A stretch of DNA of 64,000 nucleotides, taken from Tipula vernalis. Taxonomy: Eukaryota; Arthropoda; Insecta; Diptera; Tipulidae. Location of the stretch: contig OY282558.1 in NCBI GenBank assembly GCA_958295665.1, forward strand, positions 31,579,045 through 31,643,044, given 5' to 3'. Each line of letters begins with the position of its first letter. The first letter of the stretch is position 1. Below are positions 12,050 through 23,382 of this stretch, one piece after another. A program made the position numbers and the translations under genes. The notes beneath the pieces were generated by a model, which was not told where the DNA came from, made no database searches, and saw nothing but the letters and a program-made list of their open reading frames with translations.

Positions 12050-13709
12050 CTATAGCTCAGCCGATTCAGAGCTGTAAAAATCCGAAATCTGCAATTGTGC
12101 TCCGATTGCGGTTCTTGATACCTTAAATGATAGGTCACGAGACCTGTAATTGCTATACCATACATTTCGAAGAAAGTTCGATTCGAAGAAAATCACCTTA
12201 CTATAGCTCAGCCGATTCAGAGCTGTAAAAATCCGAAATCTGCAATTGTGCTCCGATTGCGGTTCTTGATACCTCAAATGATAGGTCTCGGGACTTGTAA
12301 TTGTTATGCCAAACCGCATTAAAATTGGTTGATTATTTCCATACATTTCACAGAAAAATCGATTCGAAGAAAATCACCTTACTATAGCTCAGCCGATTCA
12401 GAGCTGTAAAAATCCGAAATCTGCAATTGTGCTCCGATTGCGGTTCTTGATACCTTAAATGATAGGTCACGAGACCTGTAATTGCTATACCATACATTTC
12501 GAAGAAAGTTCGATTCGAAGAAAATCACCTTACTATAGCTCAGCCGATTCAGAGCTGTAAAAATCCGAAATCTGCAATTGTGCTCCGATTGCGGTTCTTG
12601 ATACCTCAAATGATAGGTCTCGGGACTTGTAATTGTTATGCCAAACCGCATTAAAATTGGTTGATTATTTCCATACATTTCACAGAAAAATCGATTCGAA
12701 GAAAATCACCTTACTATAGCTCAGCCGATTCAGAGCTGTAAAAATCCGAAATCTGCAATTGTGCTCCGATTGCGGTTCTTGATACCTTAAATGATAGGTC
12801 ACGAGACCTGTAATTGCTATACCATACATTTCGAAGAAAGTTCGATTCGAAGAAAATCACCTTACTATAGCTCAGCCGATTCAGAGCTGTAAAAATCCGA
12901 AATCTGCAATTGTGCTCCGATTGCGGTTCTTGATACCTCAAATGATAGGTCTCGGGACTTGTAATTGTTATGCCAAACCGCATTAAAATTGGTTGATTAT
13001 TTCCATACATTTCACAGAAAAATCGATTCGAAGAAAATCACCTTACTATAGCTCAGCCGATTCAGAGCTGTAAAAATCCGAAATCTGCAATTGTGCTCCG
13101 ATTGCGGTTCTTGATACCTTAAATGATAGGTCACGAGACCTGTAATTGCTATACCATACATTTCGAAGAAAGTTCGATTCGAAGAAAATCACCTTACTAT
13201 AGCTCAGCCGATTCAGAGCTGTAAAAATCCGAAATCTGCAATTGTGCTCCGATTGCGGTTCTTGATACCTCAAATGATAGGTCTCGGGACTTGTAATTGT
13301 TATGCCAAACCGCATTAAAATTGGTTGATTATTTCCATACATTTCACAGAAAAATCGATTCGAAGAAAATCACCTTACTATAGCTCAGCCGATTCAGAGC
13401 TGTAAAAATCCGAAATCTGCAATTGTGCTCCGATTGCGGTTCTTGATACCTTAAATGATAGGTCACGAGACCTGTAATTGCTATACCATACATTTCGAAG
13501 AAAGTTCGATTCGAAGAAAATCACCTTACTATAGCTCAGCCGATTCAGAGCTGTAAAAATCCGAAATCTGCAATTGTGCTCCGATTGCGGTTCTTGATAC
13601 CTCAAATGATAGGTCTCGGGACTTGTAATTGTTATGCCAAACCGCATTAAAATTGGTTGATTATTTCCATACATTTCACAGAAAAATCGATTCGAAGAAA
13701 ATCACCTTA

Positions 13710-14615
13710 CTATAGCTCAGCCGATTCAGAGCTGTAAAAATCCGAAATCTGCAATTGTGCTCCGATTGCGGTTCTTGATACCTTAAATGATAGGTCACGA
13801 GACCTGTAATTGCTATACCATACATTTCGAAGAAAGTTCGATTCGAAGAAAATCACCTTACTATAGCTCAGCCGATTCAGAGCTGTAAAAATCCGAAATC
13901 TGCAATTGTGCTCCGATTGCGGTTCTTGATACCTTAAATGATAGGTCACGAGACCTGTAATTGCTATACCATACATTTCGAAGAAAGTTCGATTCGAAGA
14001 AAATCACCTTACTATAGCTCAGCCGATTCAGAGCTGTAAAAATCCGAAATCTGCAATTGTGCTCCGATTGCGGTTCTTGATACCTTAAATGATAGGTCAC
14101 GAGACCTGTAATTGCTATACCATACATTTCGAAGAAAGTTCGATTCGAAGAAAATCACCTTACTATAGCTCAGCCGATTCAGAGCTGTAAAAATCCGAAA
14201 TCTGCAATTGTGCTCCGATTGCGGTTCTTGATACCTTAAATGATAGGTCACGAGACCTGTAATTGCTATACCATACATTTCGAAGAAAGTTTGATTCGAA
14301 GAAAATCACCTTACTATAGCTCAGCCGATTCAGAGCTGTAAAAATCCGAAATCTGCAATTGTGCTCCGATTGCGGTTCTTGATACCTCAAATGATAGGTC
14401 ACGAGACCTGTAATTGTTATACCATACATTTCGAAGAAAGTTTGATTCGAAGAAAATCACCTTACTATAGCTCAGCCGATTCAGAGCTGTAAAAATCCGA
14501 AATCTGCAATTGTGCTCCGATTGCGGTTCTTGATACCTTAAATGATAGGTCACGAGACCTGTAATTGCTATACCATACATTTCGAAGAAAGTTCGATTCG
14601 AAGAAAATCACCTTA
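13710..14615 (+). repeat. Run of six A monomers including an A/B hybrid
   Basis: A monomers start at 13710, 13861, 14012, 14163, 14314 and 14465. The 14314 copy has B-type bases at positions 74 (C) and 104 (T) in an otherwise A body, so it is a hybrid. The copies at 14163 and 14314 end with GTTTGATT, a C-to-T change at a CpG that also breaks the B-box-like motif. Confidence 0.9.
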
Positions 14616-16551
14616 CTATAGCTCAGCCGATTCAGAGCTGTAAAAATCCGAAATCTGCAATTGTGCTCCGATTGCGGTTCTTGATACCTTAAATGATAGG
14701 TCACGAGACCTGTAATTGCTATACCATACATTTCGAAGAAAGTTCGATTCGAAGAAAATCACCTTACTATAGCTCAGCCGATTCAGAGCTGTAAAAATCC
14801 GAAATCTGCAATTGTGCTCCGATTGCGGTTCTTGATACCTCAAATGATAGGTCTCGGGACTTGTAATTGTTATGCCAAACCGCATTAAAATTGGTTGATT
14901 ATTTCCATATATTTCACAGAAAAATCGATTCGAAGAAAATCACCTTACTATAGCTCAGCCGATTCAGAGCTGTAAAAATCCGAAATCTGTAATTGTGCTC
15001 CGATTGCGGTTCTTGATACCTTAAATGATAGGTCACGAGACCTGTAATTGCTATACCATACATTTCGAAGAAAGTTCGATTCGAAGAAAATCACCTTACT
15101 ATAGCTCAGCCGATTCAGAGCTGTAAAAATCCGAAATCTGCAATTGTGCTCCGATTGCGGTTCTTGATACCTTAAATGATAGGTCACGAGACCTGTAATT
15201 GCTATACCATACATTTCGAAGAAAGTTCGATTCGAAGAAAATCACCTTACTATAGCTCAGCCGATTCAGAGCTGTAAAAATCCGAAATCTGCAATTGTGC
15301 TCCGATTGCGGTTCTTGATACCTCAAATGATAGGTCTCGGGACTTGTAATTGTTATGCCAAACCGCATTAAAATTGGTTGATTATTTCCATACATTTCAC
15401 AGAAAAATCGATTCGAAGAAAATCACCTTACTATAGCTCAGCCGATTCAGAGCTGTAAAAATCCGAAATCTGCAATTGTGCTCCGATTGCGGTTCTTGAT
15501 ACCTCAAATGATAGGTCACGAGACCTGTAATTGTTATACCATACATTTCGAAGAAAGTTTGATTCGAAGAAAATCACCTTACTATAGCTCAGCCGATTCA
15601 GAGCTGTAAAAATCCGAAATCTGCAATTGTGCTCCGATTGCGGTTCTTGATACCTTAAATGATAGGTCACGAGACCTGTAATTGCTATACCATACATTTC
15701 GAAGAAAGTTCGATTCGAAGAAAATCACCTTACTATAGCTCAGCCGATTCAGAGCTGTAAAAATCCGAAATCTGCAATTGTGCTCCGATTGCGGTTCTTG
15801 ATACCTTAAATGATAGGTCACGAGACCTGTAATTGCTATACCATACATTTCGAAGAAAGTTCGATTCGAAGAAAATCACCTTACTATAGCTCAGCCGATT
15901 CAGAGCTGTAAAAATCCGAAATCTGCAATTGTGCTCCGATTGCGGTTCTTGATACCTCAAATGATAGGTCTCGGGACTTGTAATTGTTATGCCAAACCGC
16001 ATTAAAATTGGTTGATTATTTCCATACATTTCACAGAAAAATCGATTCGAAGAAAATCACCTTACTATAGCTCAGCCGATTCAGAGCTGTAAAAATCCGA
16101 AATCTGCAATTGTGCTCCGATTGCGGTTCTTGATACCTTAAATGATAGGTCACGAGACCTGTAATTGCTATACCATACATTTCGAAGAAAGTTCGATTCG
16201 AAGAAAATCACCTTACTATAGCTCAGCCGATTCAGAGCTGTAAAAATCCGAAATCTGCAATTGTGCTCCGATTGCGGTTCTTGATACCTCAAATGATAGG
16301 TCTCGGGACTTGTAATTGTTATGCCAAACCGCATTAAAATTGGTTGATTATTTCCATACATTTCACAGAAAAATCGATTCGAAGAAAATCACCTTACTAT
16401 ATATAGCTCAGCCGATTCAGAGCTGTAAAAATCCGAAATCTGCAATTGTGCTCCGATTGCGGTTCTTGATACCTTAAATGATAGGTCACGAGACCTGTAA
16501 TTGCTATACCATACATTTCGAAGAAAGTTCGATTCGAAGAAAATCACCTTA
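14616..16551 (+). repeat. 1936-bp higher-order repeat, copy 1
   Basis: The order is A B A A B A* A A B A B A+4, where A* is the 74C/104T hybrid ending GTTTGATT and A+4 begins CTATATATAGC (155 bp). The lengths sum to 1936. Rare markers are CCATATATTT in the first B, CTGTAATTG (C43 to T) in the next A, the A* and the A+4. All recur in the same order in the following copy. Confidence 0.93.
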
Positions 16552-18487
16552 CTATAGCTCAGCCGATTCAGAGCTGTAAAAATCCGAAATCTGCAATTGT
16601 GCTCCGATTGCGGTTCTTGATACCTTAAATGATAGGTCACGAGACCTGTAATTGCTATACCATACATTTCGAAGAAAGTTCGATTCGAAGAAAATCACCT
16701 TACTATAGCTCAGCCGATTCAGAGCTGTAAAAATCCGAAATCTGCAATTGTGCTCCGATTGCGGTTCTTGATACCTCAAATGATAGGTCTCGGGACTTGT
16801 AATTGTTATGCCAAACCGCATTAAAATTGGTTGATTATTTCCATATATTTCACAGAAAAATCGATTCGAAGAAAATCACCTTACTATAGCTCAGCCGATT
16901 CAGAGCTGTAAAAATCCGAAATCTGTAATTGTGCTCCGATTGCGGTTCTTGATACCTTAAATGATAGGTCACGAGACCTGTAATTGCTATACCATACATT
17001 TCGAAGAAAGTTCGATTCGAAGAAAATCACCTTACTATAGCTCAGCCGATTCAGAGCTGTAAAAATCCGAAATCTGCAATTGTGCTCCGATTGCGGTTCT
17101 TGATACCTTAAATGATAGGTCACGAGACCTGTAATTGCTATACCATACATTTCGAAGAAAGTTCGATTCGAAGAAAATCACCTTACTATAGCTCAGCCGA
17201 TTCAGAGCTGTAAAAATCCGAAATCTGCAATTGTGCTCCGATTGCGGTTCTTGATACCTCAAATGATAGGTCTCGGGACTTGTAATTGTTATGCCAAACC
17301 GCATTAAAATTGGTTGATTATTTCCATACATTTCACAGAAAAATCGATTCGAAGAAAATCACCTTACTATAGCTCAGCCGATTCAGAGCTGTAAAAATCC
17401 GAAATCTGCAATTGTGCTCCGATTGCGGTTCTTGATACCTCAAATGATAGGTCACGAGACCTGTAATTGTTATACCATACATTTCGAAGAAAGTTTGATT
17501 CGAAGAAAATCACCTTACTATAGCTCAGCCGATTCAGAGCTGTAAAAATCCGAAATCTGCAATTGTGCTCCGATTGCGGTTCTTGATACCTTAAATGATA
17601 GGTCACGAGACCTGTAATTGCTATACCATACATTTCGAAGAAAGTTCGATTCGAAGAAAATCACCTTACTATAGCTCAGCCGATTCAGAGCTGTAAAAAT
17701 CCGAAATCTGCAATTGTGCTCCGATTGCGGTTCTTGATACCTTAAATGATAGGTCACGAGACCTGTAATTGCTATACCATACATTTCGAAGAAAGTTCGA
17801 TTCGAAGAAAATCACCTTACTATAGCTCAGCCGATTCAGAGCTGTAAAAATCCGAAATCTGCAATTGTGCTCCGATTGCGGTTCTTGATACCTCAAATGA
17901 TAGGTCTCGGGACTTGTAATTGTTATGCCAAACCGCATTAAAATTGGTTGATTATTTCCATACATTTCACAGAAAAATCGATTCGAAGAAAATCACCTTA
18001 CTATAGCTCAGCCGATTCAGAGCTGTAAAAATCCGAAATCTGCAATTGTGCTCCGATTGCGGTTCTTGATACCTTAAATGATAGGTCACGAGACCTGTAA
18101 TTGCTATACCATACATTTCGAAGAAAGTTCGATTCGAAGAAAATCACCTTACTATAGCTCAGCCGATTCAGAGCTGTAAAAATCCGAAATCTGCAATTGT
18201 GCTCCGATTGCGGTTCTTGATACCTCAAATGATAGGTCTCGGGACTTGTAATTGTTATGCCAAACCGCATTAAAATTGGTTGATTATTTCCATACATTTC
18301 ACAGAAAAATCGATTCGAAGAAAATCACCTTACTATATATAGCTCAGCCGATTCAGAGCTGTAAAAATCCGAAATCTGCAATTGTGCTCCGATTGCGGTT
18401 CTTGATACCTTAAATGATAGGTCACGAGACCTGTAATTGCTATACCATACATTTCGAAGAAAGTTCGATTCGAAGAAAATCACCTTA
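16552..18487 (+). repeat. 1936-bp higher-order repeat, copy 2
   Basis: It has the same twelve-monomer order, the same length and the same rare markers as the copy at 14616: CCATATATTT near 16844, CTGTAATTG near 16923, the hybrid A* at 17367 and the 155-bp A at 18333. A third copy does not follow: the next A (18488) is a different hybrid (CTCAAATGATAGGTTACG). Confidence 0.93.
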
Positions 18488-19457
18488 CTATAGCTCAGCC
18501 GATTCAGAGCTGTAAAAATCCGAAATCTGCAATTGTGCTCCGATTGCGGTTCTTGATACCTCAAATGATAGGTTACGAGACCTGTAATTGCTATACCATA
18601 CATTTCGAAGAAAGTTCGATTCGAAGAAAATCACCTTACTATAGCTCAGCCGATTCAGAGCTGTAAAAATCCGAAATCTGCAATTGTGCTCCGATTGCGG
18701 TTCTTGATACCTCAAATGATAGGTCTAGGGACTTGTAATTGTTATGCCAAACCGCATTAAAATTGGTTGATTATTTCCATACATTTCACAGAAAAATCGA
18801 TTCGAAGAAAATCACCTTACTATATATAGCTCAGCCGATTCAGAGCTGTAAAAATCCGAAATCTGCAATTGTGCTCCGATTGCGGTTCTTGATACCTTAA
18901 ATGATAGGTCACGAGACCTGTAATTGCTATACCATACATTTCGAAGAAAGTTCGATTCGAAGAAAATCACCTTACTATAGCTCAGCCGATTCAGAGCTGT
19001 AAAAATCCGAAATCTGCAATTGTGCTCCGATTGCGGTTCTTGATACCTTAAATGATAGGTCACGAGACCTGTAATTGCTATACCATACATTTCGAAGAAA
19101 GTTTGATTCGAAGAAAATCACCTTACTATAGCTCAGCCGATTCAGAGCTGTAAAAATCCGAAATCTGCAATTGTGCTCCGATTGCGGTTCTTGATACCTC
19201 AAATGATAGGTCACGAGACCTGTAATTGCTATACCATACATTTCGAAGAAAGTTCGATTCGAAGAAAATCACCTTACTATAGCTCAGCCGATTCAGAGCT
19301 GTAAAAATCCGAAATCTGCAATTGTGCTCCGATTGCGGTTCTTGATACCTCAAATGATAGGTCTCGGGACTTGTAATTGTTATGCCAAACCGCATTAAAA
19401 TTGGTTGATTATTTCCATACATTTCACAGAAAAATCGATTCGAAGAAAATCACCTTA

Positions 19458-20725
19458 CTATAGCTCAGCCGATTCAGAGCTGTAAAAATCCGAAATCTGC
19501 AATTGTGCTCCGATTGCGGTTCTTGATACCTCAAATGATAGGTCACGAGACCTGTAATTGCTATACCATACATTTCGAAGAAAGTTCGATTCGAAGAAAA
19601 TCACCTTACTATAGCTCAGCCGATTCAGAGCTGTAAAAATCCGAAATCTGCAATTGTGCTCCGATTGCGGTTCTTGATACCTCAAATGATAGGTCTCGGG
19701 ACTTGTAATTGTTATGCCAAACCGCATTAAAATTGGTTGATTATTTCCATACATTTCACAGAAAAATCGATTCGAAGAAAATCACCTTACTATAGCTCAG
19801 CCGATTCAGAGCTGTAAAAATCCGAAATCTGCAATTGTGCTCCGATTGCGGTTCTTGATACCTCAAATGATAGGTCACGAGACCTGTAATTGCTATACCA
19901 TACATTTCGAAGAAAGTTTGATTCGAAGAAAATCACCTTACTATAGCTCAGCCGATTCAGAGCTGTAAAAATCCGAAATCTGCAATTGTGCTCCGATTGC
20001 GGTTCTTGATACCTTAAATGATAGGTCACGAGACCTGTAATTGCTATACCATACATTTCGAAGAAAGTTCGATTCGAAGAAAATCACCTTACTATAGCTC
20101 AGCCGATTCAGAGCTGTAAAAATCCGAAATCTGCAATTGTGCTCCGATTGCGGTTCTTGATACCTTAAATGATAGGTCACGAGACCTGTAATTGCTATAC
20201 CATACATTTCGAAGAAAGTTCGATTCGAAGAAAATCACCTTACTATAGCTCAGCCGATTCAGAGCTGTAAAAATCCGAAATCTGCAATTGTGCTCCGATT
20301 GCGGTTCTTGATACCTCAAATGATAGGTCTCGGGACTTGTAATTGTTATGCCAAACCGCATTAAAATTGGTTGATTATTTCCATACATTTCACAGAAAAA
20401 TCGATTCGAAGAAAATCACCTTACTATAGCTCAGCCGATTCAGAGCTGTAAAAATCCGAAATCTGCAATTGTGCTCCGATTGCGGTTCTTGATACCTTAA
20501 ATGATAGGTCACGAGACCTGTAATTGCTATACCATACATTTCGAAGAAAGTTCGATTCGAAGAAAATCACCTTACTATAGCTCAGCCGATTCAGAGCTGT
20601 AAAAATCCGAAATCTGCAATTGTGCTCCGATTGCGGTTCTTGATACCTTAAATGATAGGTCACGAGACCTGTAATTGCTATACCATACATTTCGAAGAAA
20701 GTTCGATTCGAAGAAAATCACCTTA
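19458..20725 (+). repeat. 1268-bp higher-order repeat, copy 1
   Basis: The order is hybrid A, B, hybrid A ending GTTTGATT, A, A, B, A, A (1268 bp). The first three monomers recur at 20726 and 22115, and the full order recurs from 22115. The copy at 20726 instead continues with six A monomers, so the unit has been re-expanded internally. Confidence 0.75.
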
Positions 20726-22114
20726 CTATAGCTCAGCCGATTCAGAGCTGTAAAAATCCGAAATCTGCAATTGTGCTCCGATTGCGGTTCTTGATACCTC
20801 AAATGATAGGTCACGAGACCTGTAATTGCTATACCATACATTTCGAAGAAAGTTCGATTCGAAGAAAATCACCTTACTATAGCTCAGCCGATTCAGAGCT
20901 GTAAAAATCCGAAATCTGCAATTGTGCTCCGATTGCGGTTCTTGATACCTCAAATGATAGGTCTCGGGACTTGTAATTGTTATGCCAAACCGCATTAAAA
21001 TTGGTTGATTATTTCCATACATTTCACAGAAAAATCGATTCGAAGAAAATCACCTTACTATAGCTCAGCCGATTCAGAGCTGTAAAAATCCGAAATCTGC
21101 AATTGTGCTCCGATTGCGGTTCTTGATACCTCAAATGATAGGTCACGAGACCTGTAATTGCTATACCATACATTTCGAAGAAAGTTTGATTCGAAGAAAA
21201 TCACCTTACTATAGCTCAGCCGATTCAGAGCTGTAAAAATCCGAAATCTGCAATTGTGCTCCGATTGCGGTTCTTGATACCTTAAATGATAGGTCACGAG
21301 ACCTGTAATTGCTATACCATACATTTCGAAGAAAGTTCGATTCGAAGAAAATCACCTTACTATAGCTCAGCCGATTCAGAGCTGTAAAAATCCGAAATCT
21401 GCAATTGTGCTCCGATTGCGGTTCTTGATACCTTAAATGATAGGTCACGAGACCTGTAATTGCTATACCATACATTTCGAAGAAAGTTCGATTCGAAGAA
21501 AATCACCTTACTATAGCTCAGCCGATTCAGAGCTGTAAAAATCCGAAATCTGCAATTGTGCTCCGATTGCGGTTCTTGATACCTTAAATGATAGGTCACG
21601 AGACCTGTAATTGCTATACCATACATTTCGAAGAAAGTTCGATTCGAAGAAAATCACCTTACTATAGCTCAGCCGATTCAGAGCTGTAAAAATCCGAAAT
21701 CTGCAATTGTGCTCCGATTGCGGTTCTTGATACCTTAAATGATAGGTCACGAGACCTGTAATTGCTATACCATACATTTCGAAGAAAGTTCGATTCGAAG
21801 AAAATCACCTTACTATAGCTCAGCCGATTCAGAGCTGTAAAAATCCGAAATCTGCAATTGTGCTCCGATTGCGGTTCTTGATACCTTAAATGATAGGTCA
21901 CGAGACCTGTAATTGCTATACCATACATTTCGAAGAAAGTTCGATTCGAAGAAAATCACCTTACTATAGCTCAGCCGATTCAGAGCTGTAAAAATCCGAA
22001 ATCTGCAATTGTGCTCCGATTGCGGTTCTTGATACCTTAAATGATAGGTCACGAGACCTGTAATTGCTATACCATACATTTCGAAGAAAGTTCGATTCGA
22101 AGAAAATCACCTTA

Positions 22115-23382
22115 CTATAGCTCAGCCGATTCAGAGCTGTAAAAATCCGAAATCTGCAATTGTGCTCCGATTGCGGTTCTTGATACCTCAAATGATAGGT
22201 CACGAGACCTGTAATTGCTATACCATACATTTCGAAGAAAGTTCGATTCGAAGAAAATCACCTTACTATAGCTCAGCCGATTCAGAGCTGTAAAAATCCG
22301 AAATCTGCAATTGTGCTCCGATTGCGGTTCTTGATACCTCAAATGATAGGTCTCGGGACTTGTAATTGTTATGCCAAACCGCATTAAAATTGGTTGATTA
22401 TTTCCATACATTTCACAGAAAAATCGATTCGAAGAAAATCACCTTACTATAGCTCAGCCGATTCAGAGCTGTAAAAATCCGAAATCTGCAATTGTGCTCC
22501 GATTGCGGTTCTTGATACCTCAAATGATAGGTCACGAGACCTGTAATTGCTATACCATACATTTCGAAGAAAGTTTGATTCGAAGAAAATCACCTTACTA
22601 TAGCTCAGCCGATTCAGAGCTGTAAAAATCCGAAATCTGCAATTGTGCTCCGATTGCGGTTCTTGATACCTTAAATGATAGGTCACGAGACCTGTAATTG
22701 CTATACCATACATTTCGAAGAAAGTTCGATTCGAAGAAAATCACCTTACTATAGCTCAGCCGATTCAGAGCTGTAAAAATCCGAAATCTGCAATTGTGCT
22801 CCGATTGCGGTTCTTGATACCTTAAATGATAGGTCACGAGACCTGTAATTGCTATACCATACATTTCGAAGAAAGTTCGATTCGAAGAAAATCACCTTAC
22901 TATAGCTCAGCCGATTCAGAGCTGTAAAAATCCGAAATCTGCAATTGTGCTCCGATTGCGGTTCTTGATACCTCAAATGATAGGTCTCGGGACTTGTAAT
23001 TGTTATGCCAAACCGCATTAAAATTGGTTGATTATTTCCATACATTTCACAGAAAAATCGATTCGAAGAAAATCACCTTACTATAGCTCAGCCGATTCAG
23101 AGCTGTAAAAATCCGAAATCTGCAATTGTGCTCCGATTGCGGTTCTTGATACCTTAAATGATAGGTCACGAGACCTGTAATTGCTATACCATACATTTCG
23201 AAGAAAGTTCGATTCGAAGAAAATCACCTTACTATAGCTCAGCCGATTCAGAGCTGTAAAAATCCGAAATCTGCAATTGTGCTCCGATTGCGGTTCTTGA
23301 TACCTCAAATGATAGGTCACGAGACCTGTAATTGCTATACCATACATTTCGAAGAAAGTTCGATTCGAAGAAAATCACCTTA
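22115..23382 (+). repeat. 1268-bp higher-order repeat, related copy
   Basis: It has the same order as 19458-20725, including the hybrid A ending GTTTGATT at 22447, but the last A (23232) is itself a position-74 hybrid. Base-by-base identity was not computed. Confidence 0.65.

Larger units (their letters stand above)
6348..13709 (+). repeat. Dimer-rich block with long AB runs
   Basis: The order is AAB' (6348), four AB (6830-8157), AAAB' (8158), five AB (8791-10450), AAAB (10451), AB (11085), AAAB' (11417) and five AB (12050-13709). B' is the junction-variant B described separately. Segments from one B' end to the next are 1961 bp (6830-8790) and 3259 bp (8791-12049). This is the longest stretch with a regular 332-bp dimer. 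Confidence 0.92.
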
